The position numbers and the translations under genes are program-made. DNA of 64,000 bases, taken from the NCBI GenBank assembly GCA_963727755.1, contig CAVSHN010000004.1:19580-83579 (forward strand), in the 5' to 3' direction. The stretch's first letter is position 1; each line of letters starts with the position of its first letter. Shown piece by piece: positions 35,857 to 46,093 of this stretch. The DNA comes from DASYAN01 sp963727755 (lineage in GTDB: Bacteria; Chloroflexota; Ktedonobacteria; Ktedonobacterales; Ktedonobacteraceae). Below the pieces are notes generated by a model, which ran no database searches, was not told the DNA's origin, and saw only the letters and a list, made by a program, of their open reading frames with translations.

Positions 35857-35952
35857 TTGACGTTTAAATTAAACCATCAGTACAGATTGCTGGAATACCA
35901 TTTACTCTTGTGGAGATTACTACTACTCCTGATTCCCATGCTTCAAGAATGC

Positions 35953-36304
35953 TTAAGGGAAATCCCTCCCATAGAGCCTTGCTGCAAAAGAACAAACAAA
36001 CCCTAAATCTGGTGAGTGACTATGAATAACAGCTGGCTTTATTTTTTTCAAGAAAATAAAAGACCAAATAAAAAGCAATATGAGAGAAATAATACGCTTA
36101 ATAGTAATTTTTATTAAGACTATATGCCTTATCCAGTATTCCAAATCTATAGACATTTGGATATCTTCCAGTTTATCCTGCTTTACTTGCGAGAATGAAA
36201 ACATCATGACCCAGCTTCTTCTGTTCTCTCTCTAGATTTTGAACTACTATTGCATCACCTCCAATAAGAGGAGGATACGTTTTTGTAACATGGAGTATTC
36301 TCAT
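35953..36304 (-). pseudogene. N-terminal remnant of a GT4 glycosyltransferase
   Basis: From ATG 36304 the minus strand reads MRILHVTKTYPPLIGGDAIV, then VQNLEREQKKLGHDVFILAS, a classical GT4 N-terminus. It hits a stop after a frameshift near 36190 and resumes as VKQDKLEDIQMSIDLEYWIR and IKPAVIHSHSPDLGFVCSFA before ending. The donor-binding half is missing. It is not a functional enzyme. Confidence 0.65.
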
Positions 36305-36457
36305 AAGGCTACCTGACCTCATGCTGAAGAGCGTGTCTTGTCGTAATACTGATTTCTTTATTGAATATTAATCGTTAATGTGTATACCCGAGCAATACAA
36401 ACAATGCCTATTGAACATGTTGAATTAGATATTATATTAATTTGTACATTTCCTTTT

Positions 36458-37811
36458 TTAATAGCCTGATACACGGCATATACGAATGTGAAATAGGATT
36501 ATAATGAAGGGTTCTACAAGCTTTAATATGCCATCCTCACTTAGAGAAAGTGAATAATTTTTGCTGTTATCCAACTGAAGTTTAAGACCAATCCGATCAG
36601 ATAAATGTAAGGTTCTTGTTCCGTGATTATTGACATTTGTTGCCAAATAACTTTGTGAATTAACGATGGTTGCCGCCTGCAGTGAAGGATTATTTTCCCC
36701 TAAGGCATACTCTTGAAGAATATATGCTGCGGGCAAGAAATAATCACCATGATTTTGAACGATAGCCCAGGCACCAGGATATTGATCGTGACTATAGAAG
36801 TTAAAAGCAACTGTTCCAATTATCTGGCTGCTATGCATTTCTTTTAAAGCTTGATAAACCCCTTGGTAAACCTTTGCTTGTAATTCAGGGCTATCAATTG
36901 TATTCTGATCGCTGATCGCATAGCCATTGGCTGCCCCAAATTCCGTAATCATTATTGGCTTTTTGGTCTGCAACCGTTCTCGACTTGTGATATAAATATT
37001 TTTGCTCCTCAGATCAGGATTCAGACCAATCCCAAGACTCTGATATCAAGGCCATACATGTGAACAGAATAAAAGTCAACAATATTGGCTAATTTTTGAC
37101 CAGCAGAGAAATTGAACCAATTCAAAGCACTGGAGGATAGATTAGGGTTATAAGCATCGCTGGGCGAAAAATAAGTTGCCCACGCTCCTATCGTTTGTTT
37201 AAGGTGAGGGTATCTCGCCTTGATCATATTATGGGCAGTCTGAAGCATGCTTATATTAGCATCTGTTAAGACCGGCTCATTCTTAATGTCTACAGCGTAG
37301 ACATCCGGATTAGAAAAAACTCCACTATCAATGTACTCTTGTACTAAATGCAGATATGCTGGTTTTATATTACGAGTATAATAATCTCGGTTATTACTAT
37401 TGACCTCTATAAGGATGATCGCTTTAATCCCTTTCCTTTGCATCTTATTAAGCACTTGATTCCACTGGTCCCCCGTATAAACAGAGTCCGCATTGTTATT
37501 AAAGCTTCTCACCGAGTTTGTTATGCGTATGAGGTTAATCCCGAGATCCTCAGCAATATCGATGAAATCCTCGCCTTTACTATTGACAATATAATGCTGT
37601 GAAGCAGGCAGGATTTGACTCATATCAATGTTTTCACCATAGAATGCCAACGTACTCGTTAGCACTGGAAGAAAGGAAGGGAAACATTTCAAGACCAGAT
37701 GATATTAATATAGGGATAGAGCACATATGCTGCAAGAGCAACCAAAGTAAAGAAGAGACAGGCCATCCGGATGAGAACTCTTTTGGTTTTGTGATTTACC
37801 TTTCTTAACAT
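36458..37811 (-). pseudogene. Membrane-anchored GH5-like glycosidase, two frameshifts
   Basis: ATG 37809-37811 starts a signal anchor (MLRKVNHKTKRVLIRMACLF then FTLVALAAYVLYPYINII). After a frameshift near 37690 the catalytic TIM-barrel follows: GINLIRITNSVRSF, VYAVDIKNEPVLTD (acid/base Glu), VDFYSVHMYGLDI, then a second frameshift near 37010 and KPIMITEFGAANGYA (nucleophile Glu). A C-terminal beta domain ends at 36458. The motifs are those of clan GH-A cellulase-like (GH5) enzymes. It may trim the exopolysaccharide at the cell surface. A copy of its first 35 codons lies at 39145-39262. Confidence 0.7.
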
Positions 37812-37825
37812 TGCTATATCTTACC

Positions 37826-38946
37826 TCACTCTATCTTAACAATTTGCTTATAAACATCTTCTATAGTATCCAGAAACTTTCCCCATGAATAAGCACGCGC
37901 TTTCCGTACCGACAAAGTCTTCAACCTCTGGAGTGCTTCTTTATCTGCTAATAATGCATCTAGTGCTTTTGCATAGGTTGTGGCTGTTGCATCTTGAACA
38001 AGGACACCACAATCGACAAGGGCTTCCCGGACTTCAGCCAAATCAGCCGCTACCACTGGAAGGCCCGCTGCTAGCGCTTCAAGCATTACAAGACAAGCAC
38101 CAGCTTCTTTAATTGAGGGAAGTACAGCTATATCTGCTGACTTGTAAAATTCAATAAGTTCTTTCCCCACCTTTTTACCATGTAGCTTAACATTTTGCAA
38201 TTTATACTTCTTAATTAAGGCTTCGACGTCTTCCCTGAGTTCCCCTTCACCCACAATGTCCAAAAAGACGCTAGTTTGCATTTGCGAAACGGCTTCTATG
38301 AGAAGAGAAATGTTTTTCTGTTTTGATAACCTACCTACGAATAACAGACGTGGAACAGTATTTTGGCATTTTTTTCCCCGACGAAATAGTCTTCAGCCAC
38401 ACCAGGAGGTATCACAACAATAGATTCCAATGGAAGGGCATATTTCTTAGCAATACACTTCTTCTGTGCTTCTGAGTAGCATATTATTTTCATAGCCGAT
38501 TTCAAAACCCGTTTGAGGAACCATTTCTTATAAGGCTCAAGCAGAAAACCCCAGGGGCCAGAAGGATCTACATCCAGATGGATATGTGCGATATAAGGTA
38601 TCCCTTTTAACTTGGATATCAAGTAGACAATTTCTGGCGAGAATGCCTGTGCAACATGGAGATGGATAAGAGAATGACACGGGAGAGCAAGCAGTCGAAA
38701 AAATAAGGAAAAGATAATTGGCGTATGCGCCAATTCAATCGATTTTAAATAATGAACCCACGATTTAGAATTAGGCATTGTACTTCGGGAATAGCCTATG
38801 TCAGACGTATATACCGACACTGCGTATCCTTTGTCTACAAATCCTTCTGCTATTTGCGCCACAACATTTTCCATGCCACCTAGGTGAGGTGGATAATAGG
38901 ATACCACGTGTATGATGGTTGGGGAGGATAGGGTTAATTTTGACAC
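37826..38946 (-). pseudogene. GT4 glycosyltransferase, duplicate A (one frameshift)
   Basis: A family-4 glycosyltransferase of about 370 codons. The N-terminal half (PTIIHVVSYYPPHLGGMENV, IAHIHLDVDPSG, VVIPPGVAEDYFVG) ends at a frameshift near 38365 in a run of T. The C-terminal half resumes as VGRLSKQKNISLLIEAVSQM and contains the donor-binding KSADIAVLPSIKEAGACLVM-EALAAGLPVV. It is about 90 percent identical to duplicate B at 39275-40400, where the lesion lies elsewhere. Comparing the two shows each site that was originally in frame. Cytoplasmic; donor sugar unknown. Confidence 0.78.
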
Positions 38947-38999
38947 GACTTATAAACTCCTTTTCCAATTAATACTCCTAATCTGCAACTTATTCTACT

Positions 39000-39135
39000 T
39001 TACTGGTAATGTCGCATCATAGACATCCTTTCTACTTGCTTGGCAAATTTTCTCCAGTCGTATTTTTCTTCAACCAATTTTCTTCCGTTGTTACCCATTG
39101 TTTCCGCCAAAGTAGGATTGCTCATGATAGTACTA
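39000..39135 (-). pseudogene. C-terminal remnant of a GT4 glycosyltransferase
   Basis: The minus strand reads SNPTLAETMGNNGRKLVEEK then YDWRKFAKQVERMSMMRHYQ and a TAA stop. This is a typical GT4 C-terminus and lies between the two duplicate GT4 genes. The rest of the gene is absent. Confidence 0.7.
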
Positions 39136-39139
39136 AGGA

Positions 39140-39262
39140 AAAGTACTCCAGATCAGATGAGAGGGACATAAAATATAGAGCGTTGCCAGACAAGCCAGAA
39201 TGAAGAAACTGACCATCCAGATGAGAAACCTAGCCCTCTTGGTTTTTTGATTTACTTTTTTA
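39140..39262 (-). pseudogene. Remnant of the GH5-like glycosidase N-terminus
   Basis: MLKK at 39262 and, after a frameshift, QKTKRARFLIWMVSFFILAC parallel the signal anchor of the glycosidase at 37811. Together with duplicate B it shows that the whole GT4-plus-glycosidase block was duplicated and the second glycosidase then lost. Confidence 0.6.
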
Positions 39263-39274
39263 GCATGCTGTATC

Positions 39275-40400
39275 TTACCTCACTCTATTCTTAACAACCT
39301 GCTTATAAAGATCTTCTATAGCATTCAGGATCTTTCCCCATGAATAAGCACGCGCTTTCTGAACCGACAGAGTCTTCAACCTCTGGAGCATTTCTTTATC
39401 TGCTAATAATGCGTCTAGGGCTTTTGCATAGGTTGTGGCTGTTGCATCTTGAACAAGGACACCACAATCGATAAGGGCTTCCCGGACTTCAGGCAAATCA
39501 GCCGCTACCACTGGAAGGCCCGCTGCTAGCGCTTGAAGTATCACAAGACAAGCACCACCTTCTCTAACTGAGGGAAGCACAGCTATATCTGCTGACTTGT
39601 AAAATTCAATGAGTTCTTTCCCCACCTTTTTACCATGTAGTTTAACATTTTGCAATTTGTACTTCTTAATTAAGGCTTCGACGTCTTTCCTGAGTTCCCC
39701 TTCACCCACAATGTCCAAAAAGACGCTAGTTTGCATTTGCGAAACGGCTTCTATGAGAAGAGAAAGGTTTTTCTGCTTTGAAAACCTACCTACGAATAAC
39801 AGATGTGGAACAGTATTTTGGCTCGTTTTTTCCCCGACGAAATAGTCTTCAGTTACACCAGCAGGTATCACATCAATAGATTCCAATGGAAGGGCATATT
39901 TCAGCAACACACTTCTTCTGTGTCTCTGCGTAGCATATTATTTTTGTCGCCGATTTCAAAACCGGCTTGAGAAACCATTTCTTATAAGGCTCAAGTAGAA
40001 AACCACAGGGGCCAGAAGGATCTACATCCATATGGATATGTGCAATATAAGGTATCCCTTTTAACTTGGATATCAAGTAGACAATTTCTGGCGAGAATGC
40101 CTGTCCAACGTGGAGATGGATAAGAGAATGACGCGGGAGAGCAAGCAATCGAAAAAACAAGGTAAAGATAATTGGCGTATGCGCCAATTCAATCGATTTT
40201 AAATAATGAACCCACGATTTAGGATTAGGCATTGTATTTTGGGAATAGCCTCTGTCAGATGTATAGACCGATACCGCATATCCCTTGTCTACAAATCCCT
40301 CTGCTATCCGCGCTACGACATTTTGCTGGCCGCCTAGATGAGGTGGGTAATAGGATGTTACATGTATGACCGTTGGTCTGGTTTGGGTTATTTTAGACAT
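39275..40400 (-). pseudogene. GT4 glycosyltransferase, duplicate B (one frameshift)
   Basis: A second copy of the gene at 37826-38946. It opens with MSKITQTRPTVIHVTSYYPP and LGGQQNVVARIAEGFVDKGY; the frame is lost near 39900 (ETQKKCVA / KYALPLESIDVIPAG) and then runs to the end with VGRFSKQKNLSLLIEAVSQM, KSADIAVLPSVREGGACLVI and EALIDCGVLVQDATATTYAK. The donor-site E-x7-E is better preserved here (REGGACLVILQALAAG has lost the second Glu). Neither copy is intact, although their lesions are complementary, so recombination could rebuild one. Confidence 0.78.
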
Positions 40401-40503
40401 ACTTCACTATCTCCTTATTTAGCATATTGCACATATTCCATCGAAATTTCCCTTTTCTATCTTTCTCTACCAAAAGATCTAACATTAGTCAGTAATCCTT
40501 TGG

Positions 40504-41724
40504 CTAATTGTGATGCAATTGCTCTAGTACACTGGAATAATCTTCGCTGTTAGAGCCCTCTCGACGGCCATACACGGCTCGTAAAAGCGCGTTGTTTGTT
40601 CCTTCCACAGAGGCGTTCCACGTGAAGTGCTCCTTCACGTAACGATAGCCATTGGTACTCAACAAAGTTGCTAGGTCAGAGTCCGCTAGGATGCGGTCTA
40701 TTGCTGCTGCCAACGCATTGACGTCTCTTGGCTCTACCAAGAGGCCCGTTACGTTATCCAGAACTGCAAAGGGAATGCCACCTACGCGAGTTCCAATAAC
40801 TGGCGTCTGGCATGCCAACGCTTCGATCAGCACTAGACCTAGACCTTCTGACCGATTAGTGGATGGCAAAACACACACGTCTGCCAAACGATAGAAGTCT
40901 GCTAGCTCAGAGTCTTCAACTGGACCAGGAAATAGGACGTGACCGTCGAGACCGAATTCGTTTGCCAATTTTTGGTACTTGGGGATTGCATCGCCTTTGC
41001 CGACCGCAAGGAGAAGGATATTCTCATATCGATCCCGAAGCTGAGCAATGGAGCGGATGAGAATGTCGAGTCCCTTGTGGGCATGGGTTGCATCCATCGA
41101 CCCGACGAAGAGGACAATTCGCCGACCTTCATAGTCTTTGCGAATGGCGAGACCATCGGAGGGCAATGGATGAAACAGGTCAGTGTCCACACCACCCGTG
41201 ACAACGGTCAATTTTGAGCGGTGAGCACCTAATCGGCGGGAAGTAGCTACGTAATAGTCAGATAGCACGACAATACCATCGCTTTGCTCAAGTGTCTTAT
41301 CTCCAAGCACGCAGTAGTAGCCCGTAGCCATAAGCCTGCCGAGCATGGTCGACTTCTCGATGTCATTGAAGACAGTCAAGACAAAAGGAATGTGACCGCG
41401 TGCCCGTTCAGCAATGTCTGCCAAGAAAGGAACGGGCGTGTAAGCATTGATAACATCTGGTTGCTCAATCGCAAAGATCTCGCGTAACTTCCTGCGCCAG
41501 CCAAGACCCACAGGCGTGTTGGATACCTTCATGCCTGCTGATAAAATATACGTCTTAAAACCTACCCTCTCCTCAATGAGGATCGAACCATGGCCACGTC
41601 TAGTCGTGACGATGAAGATCTCATGCCCATATTTTTCTCGCAGGCGTGTATATACTTGAAGTGTATATGTCTCAGCTCCCCCACGTGCAGGTGCAAAGTA
41701 AGGCGCTACAAGACAGACTTTCAT
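40504..41724 (-). CDS. GT4 glycosyltransferase (intact)
   Basis: A 406-residue GT-B glycosyltransferase. The N-terminal acceptor half contains VAPYFAPARGGAETYTLQVY and VTGGVDTDLFHPLP; the donor half contains IVLFVGSMDATHAHKGLDIL and the E-x7-E site in NRSEGLGLVLIEALACQTPV. It probably transfers hexose from a nucleotide sugar to the lipid-linked repeat in the cytoplasm. It is one of the few intact transferases in the cluster. It has higher G+C than its neighbours, hinting at a different origin. ATG 41724 is the only reasonable start. Confidence 0.88.
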   Translation of the reverse strand: MKVCLVAPYFAPARGGAETYTLQVYTRLREKYGHEIFIVTTRRGHGSILIEERVGFKTYILSAGMKVSNTPVGLGWRRKLREIFAIEQPDVINAYTPVPFLADIAERARGHIPFVLTVFNDIEKSTMLGRLMATGYYCVLGDKTLEQSDGIVVLSDYYVATSRRLGAHRSKLTVVTGGVDTDLFHPLPSDGLAIRKDYEGRRIVLFVGSMDATHAHKGLDILIRSIAQLRDRYENILLLAVGKGDAIPKYQKLANEFGLDGHVLFPGPVEDSELADFYRLADVCVLPSTNRSEGLGLVLIEALACQTPVIGTRVGGIPFAVLDNVTGLLVEPRDVNALAAAIDRILADSDLATLLSTNGYRYVKEHFTWNASVEGTNNALLRAVYGRREGSNSEDYSSVLEQLHHN

Positions 41725-41881
41725 GGCGTGACCTCTTTCTTATCCATTTCTGGGTAACCTTTCTTCTCAAATTCCATATTTGATACTGTCGTGTTATCAT
41801 CTAGATAACATGAATAACGAAACGCCGGTTGTACAGCTATAAAGACGATTAGGTTTTTATACATTAAAAACGTTCTTACCT

Positions 41882-43061
41882 TTATCTTTGCAAAAAATGT
41901 TCCATTTTTAATTTTGACGTTTCTTTCGAGTAGTGCTTTGTCATGTATACATCCTCAATGCTTTGAGCCAAAGTATTCCAGTCATATTGCTGAAGGAACG
42001 ATGTGTACCTTGTAGAATCCGGCTCCCTCGCCAGATATATATCAATCGCATCCGCCAGATTTTCTTTTGATAAAGAGATGGCCTTTCCATTTAGTCCTTC
42101 CTTAATCAAGTATCTAGCAGCATTTTGATGATGATCAGTTGTTATAACTGGAAGTCCACATGCGTTTGCTTCCAAAACGACAATACCAAATCCTTCTCGC
42201 GTGGAAGGAAAGGGAAAAACACGTGATGACTTCATTAACGCATATAATTGATTGTGGTCTTGGATCTCTTCAATAAATTCAACATTTTCAAGCAGATCGT
42301 TGTTTTGAACAAGCTTGATTAAGTTATTTCTTTCAGGACCCCTACCCACAATAATACACTTTATCTTGGGATATTTCGTCTTCAGTAAAGGTACGCTTTG
42401 TATCAACACATCGACATTTTTATGAGATAATAACCTGCCCACAAAAATAACATCTGAGCGTGTCGCTGCAGGCACAACACTTTCAATCTCAGCCATCGAA
42501 ATGCCAGGAGGAACAATAGTAATTTTCTGCTGGGGAACCTTTAGCTTTGTCATAAGTTCCCTTGCTGTATGTCCAGATATTGCTATAAATTTGTCAGGAA
42601 GTATCGAGGTGATTTTTTCAACCAAGCTTGCTAACACTCCTGAGAGGCCCATATATTTTATCCAGTACGAAGTGCCCCATACCTCATACCACATCACATG
42701 CATTTCTTTTCTTTTAAAAAGAGCAACCAACTTAGTACTAAAAAGCACTAAGTGTGGTATATAATTAACATCAATAACATCAAAGTCTTCTTTTATTAAC
42801 TTCAGACAACATAGCGAGAATAGCAAAGCTTCTTTAATAGATCTCTTTTCACCTAAATAGAATGGGGAATAAGGACTTATTGCCTTTATCTGTATATTTT
42901 CTTCTATTATAGTGTTTGTCTCCTTTCCACCATTTCATACAATAAATCGTAACTTCATGTCCTCTTTCAGCAAGTCGCTTGGAAATTTCGTAAATTCTTT
43001 TTTCACCGCCCCCCTTGCTATATGGGTAGACCACGTCAGATACTATCGCTATTTTCAACAT
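41882..43061 (-). pseudogene. GT4 glycosyltransferase, one frameshift
   Basis: ATG 43061 starts MLKIAIVSDVVYPYSKGGGE and the frame is lost near 42920 after YCMKWWKGDK. In the next frame the sequence continues TNTIIEENIQIKAISPYSPF, then YLGEKRSIKEALLFSLCCLK and on to the C-terminus. Motifs: ITIVPPGISMAEIESV, DVIFVGRLLSHKNVDVLIQS and REGFGIVVLEANACGLPVIT (E-x7-E). The frame-restored length of about 393 residues is normal. Cytoplasmic enzyme; acceptor unknown. Strongly A/T-rich, as are the flippase and DUF2206 genes. Confidence 0.78.
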
Positions 43062-43217
43062 GACTTCCTCTCAACTAGGTTAATTCCTGCTTGTAACTTT
43101 TGGTAGTTTTCCACTCAAGTGGTGATGGTGAGAGCCAAGGCCCACTAGAAGCTGGTTCACCGAATGGTACTTTGAGCCTATCAACACTTACAGGGGAGAC
43201 TACCTAACTTTTAATTT

Positions 43218-43408
43218 GTAACCAGTCAGGTCTCCTTGGTGCCTTGTGAGTCCGCCTCCAGAGCGGTACGAAGACTGTCCCGACAATATAAGCGCGATGG
43301 ATATTTTTAGGCAAAAATGGCAATAGGCATGTCGGAGATGCCATTTTGGGCTGAATTACAGCTATCGAAATGCCCTCAACCCGCTATTTTACAGACCTGA
43401 CTAGTTAC
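43218..43408. repeat. 191-bp element with IS66-like terminal inverted repeats
   Basis: The ends GTAACCAGTCAGGTCT (43218-43233) and AGACCTGACTAGTTAC (43393-43408) are inverted repeats differing at one position and resemble the GTAACTATTCAGG ends of the IS66 element at 20.5 kb. There is no reading frame inside. Probably a non-autonomous IS66 derivative. No clear target duplication; the 110 bp to the left show no gene. Confidence 0.6.
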
Positions 43409-43410
43409 TT

Positions 43411-44268
43411 TTATTCTATGATACTTGAAGATTTACGTGAATTCGCGACTGTCGAGCTTTCCACAGAGATCTGTTTTTCTTTTTCCCTTGGAATGGCAGC
43501 AGAATCCGTTGCCAACTTCTGTAAATCATCACGGCTATGAAAGGCTGAAGTTAAATTTCCGTTACTCCTTGCAATATTTGAAAAGAGCGTAGAAACTTTT
43601 TTATGGAATATTTGATACATTACTTTTGTTCCGTCTCTGAATGTATCAAGCTTTGCATCTCCAGCACGAGCCCGATATATAATCGGAACTTCTGCGCATC
43701 TGAAGCCTCGGATATGTGCCTCAATCTTTAGTTCTTGGGAGAACGACATTCCAGACGAACTCACATTAAGGTGGTCCCAAATTTCCCTTCGGAAAATCCA
43801 CATTCCAGACTGAGAATCAACAAAAGGTGAATTAAATAGAAATTTGGTAAATGTTGTCAGTAACTTGTTGCCAAAGATATGAGTTGGGGTCATAACCTCC
43901 CGATTAAGATACTGCAGTCTGTTGGTATTAATAAAATCCAAATCTTCCTTTTCCATTTTTTTGATGATTTCGGGTAAATCTTCAAACGGATAGGTAAGAT
44001 CTGCATCGCCAGTAGCAATAATGTCTCCAGATGCATTAGCAAATCCGGCTTTATATGCATTACCATACCCTCTAATAGGTTGGATAATGACAGTTGCACC
44101 ATGATCCTTTGCAATATGACATGTTCTATCTTTTGATCCATTATCAATGACCATAACCTCGGTTTTATAGCCTATGTCCAGAAGTATACTAATCGGTATT
44201 TCTTTGAGAACGAGACCAATCCCTTGTTCTTCGTTTAATGCTGGTATGACAACCGTTATTTTCTTCAT
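43411..44268 (-). CDS. Family-2 glycosyltransferase (polyprenyl-phosphate sugar synthase-like)
   Basis: A 285-residue GT-A enzyme of the DPM1-like branch of GT2. Motifs: ITVVIPALNEEQGIGLVLKE, VMVIDNGSKDRTCHIAKDHG, the DxD region ASGDIIATGDADLTYPFEDL and SGMWIFRREIWDHL. No transmembrane helices are present, so it is a soluble or membrane-associated form. It should make polyprenyl-phosphate-hexose used by GT-C enzymes such as the PIG-V and GT39 proteins further right. The last 45 residues are Ser/Lys-rich and not conserved in the family. It is followed at once by the MITE-like element. Confidence 0.85.
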   Translation of the reverse strand: MKKITVVIPALNEEQGIGLVLKEIPISILLDIGYKTEVMVIDNGSKDRTCHIAKDHGATVIIQPIRGYGNAYKAGFANASGDIIATGDADLTYPFEDLPEIIKKMEKEDLDFINTNRLQYLNREVMTPTHIFGNKLLTTFTKFLFNSPFVDSQSGMWIFRREIWDHLNVSSSGMSFSQELKIEAHIRGFRCAEVPIIYRARAGDAKLDTFRDGTKVMYQIFHKKVSTLFSNIARSNGNLTSAFHSRDDLQKLATDSAAIPREKEKQISVESSTVANSRKSSSIIE

Positions 44269-44272
44269 TCTG

Positions 44273-44726
44273 TTACTCTCCTATCCAAAAATCTATTGAT
44301 TGCCGTTTGTTGGTCAACTCAACCATTACTTCTTGTCTGCCGAGCAAATTCATGAGATGGAGATTCTCATTTTTGACATAGTATTGGTTGTTTTTAACCA
44401 AAACCTTCCCGCTATCAATGATGTCTTTTATGCCGTTAGTATTCACCGATACCTCATAGACATACTGGTAATCAGCTGCCTCGAGGTTATGGATAACAAA
44501 TGTAAACCTTATTACCTGGTTACGCCCTGCAGAACTTGGCAAATGCGCATTATCCTTAAAATAAAGTTCCGTCAAATTTTCAGGTTTGGGAACGAGATCA
44601 AGAGTAACAAGTTCACTATAAATAGATGCTCTATTTAAGTTGAATAAAAATGAGCACTCCTATGACTAATGTTGCTCCCACTAATAAAGGCGCCGACTTG
44701 AAAAGCCGTTGACTTATCAAGTGCAT
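44273..44726 (-). pseudogene. DUF1616-like membrane-anchored protein, one frameshift
   Basis: ATG 44726 gives MHLISQRLFKSAPLLVGATL and VIGVLIFIQL, one transmembrane helix. An extra A near 44641 then stops the frame. The continuation reads NRASIYSELVTLDLVPKPEN and TELYFKDNAHLPSSAGRNQV, ending with VMVELTNKRQSIDFWIG, which resembles the C-terminal beta domain of DUF1616 proteins. Total about 150 residues. It abuts the GT2 gene (stop and start 4 bp apart), so the two are probably co-transcribed. Function unknown. Confidence 0.6.
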
Positions 44727-45015
44727 CAACCAAACCTTTCTCTTTGCTCTTAGGATATACACACTATCCAAATAATCACAGAGGTAAATTCACGTCATGT
44801 GAGCTTTGTGCTACTTCCATGTTCATGATAGCCATCAACTAAAATCATATATTCTGATATATTATGACAATACCAACATTACTATCACTAATCGCCATTG
44901 AATAATAGTATCACTGGATAATAATTCGCTACATTAATCTATTCATTAGTACCATTTTACTATACTTATTATATATATCCTAGAGTAAAACTTAGATTGT
45001 AAAGGATAGTGCATA
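44727..45015. other. Intergenic region between divergent transcription units
   Basis: A/T-rich. Upstream of the GH16 gene, TTTTACTATACTTATTATAT offers a TATACT -10 near 44960. No repeat or gene seen. Confidence 0.4.
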
Positions 45016-45894
45016 ATGCAAAAAACATCAAAAAAAGCGAGGTGTATATCACTATTTCTTGTCTCGCTTATTGCTATTTCAATTTCGGCTTTCAGCCATC
45101 TACCTCATCAAGTACTAGCGGTTGCCTCTATTTCAACTAACGGTGGATCAGGAAAAGTCCCAGTAGAGGTTGGTCAGCCAGGAAACAGTGATGCTCGACC
45201 TAGTGATACGCTCAATGGCAGAAAACTCATTTTTGATGACGAGTTCAACGGCTCAAGCCTTGATCAGACGAAATGGAATGTGAGAGATGAGGCATCCGTT
45301 GGTAACCATGAGCTTGAATACTATACACCAGACGACGTCTCAGTCTCTGGAGGAGCACTTGTGCTAAAAAGTGAGCATCGCTCTTACGGAGGACGGCAAT
45401 ACACCTCTGGAGCAGTGGATACTTTGGGCAAGTTTTCCTTTACCTATGGAAAGGTAGTGATCCGTGCAAAGATGCCTCAAGGGGGACAAGGCATCTGGCC
45501 CGCACTATGGCTAGTGGACAATAGTACAGGAACCCAGCCAAATGAAATTGACATCTTAGAGCAAAAAAATCAGTCAAACATAGCTCGCATGTTCGCACAC
45601 TACGGACCAAAACAGGGTGTCGATCTCATTCACTATTTTGCCTGTTCTCCCTATAGCAATCCAGATTTCTCTGCCAGCTACCATGTGTTCTCCGTAGAGT
45701 GGGGACCAAGAGGAAATATAACCTGGTCTATAGATGGTGAGCAACGCTGTCACCAAACAATTCCTGGCTATTTCGACAAGCCAATGCACATCATCCTCAA
45801 CACGGCAGTTGGTGGAGATTGGCCAGGCAATCCAGACGCTTCAACGCCCTTTCCACAGTACTTCTTTATCGACTACGTGCGTGTCTACCAGTAG
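45016..45894 (+). CDS. Secreted GH16 endo-beta-glucanase/laminarinase-like enzyme
   Basis: A 292-residue exported glycoside hydrolase. A basic N-terminus and hydrophobic core (SLFLVSLIAISISAFSHL) form a signal peptide. The GH16 jelly-roll spans about residues 70-292, with KLIFDDEFNGSSLDQTKWNV at its start and the catalytic signature EIDILE (nucleophile Glu177, helper Asp179, acid/base Glu182) intact. The Trp-rich substrate cleft (GQGIWPALWLVD) and C-terminal FFIDYVRVYQ are standard. It should cleave beta-1,3 or mixed-linkage glucans outside the cell. It has its own terminator. Intact. Confidence 0.93.
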   Translation: MQKTSKKARCISLFLVSLIAISISAFSHLPHQVLAVASISTNGGSGKVPVEVGQPGNSDARPSDTLNGRKLIFDDEFNGSSLDQTKWNVRDEASVGNHELEYYTPDDVSVSGGALVLKSEHRSYGGRQYTSGAVDTLGKFSFTYGKVVIRAKMPQGGQGIWPALWLVDNSTGTQPNEIDILEQKNQSNIARMFAHYGPKQGVDLIHYFACSPYSNPDFSASYHVFSVEWGPRGNITWSIDGEQRCHQTIPGYFDKPMHIILNTAVGGDWPGNPDASTPFPQYFFIDYVRVYQ

Positions 45895-45926
45895 ACACGT
45901 GGTCAGGAAACCCACCTTAAGTTTAG

Positions 45927-45966
45927 TGAGCCTTGTCCTCCGTTCCAAGGGGCAAGGCTCGCTTTT
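45927..45966 (+). terminator. Rho-independent terminator of the GH16 gene
   Basis: GAGCCTTGTCC pairs with GGGGCAAGGCTC across a short loop, followed by GCTTTT. Confidence 0.75.
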
Positions 45967-46093
45967 AAATTCTTCTAAATCCTGCTTAACTGCGACTTTA
46001 GTACACGTCACCGACTACTAACCGCAGAGATTGCCTCACGTTAGTATTCTTCAGTACAGGAATTAACTGTGAGTACCGATATCGGCGTAGATA

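Noticed and set aside
43100..43217. A possible tRNA- or intron-like segment (GGTTCACCGAATGGT)
   Set aside because: No cloverleaf or anticodon arm can be formed and no intron protein is nearby.
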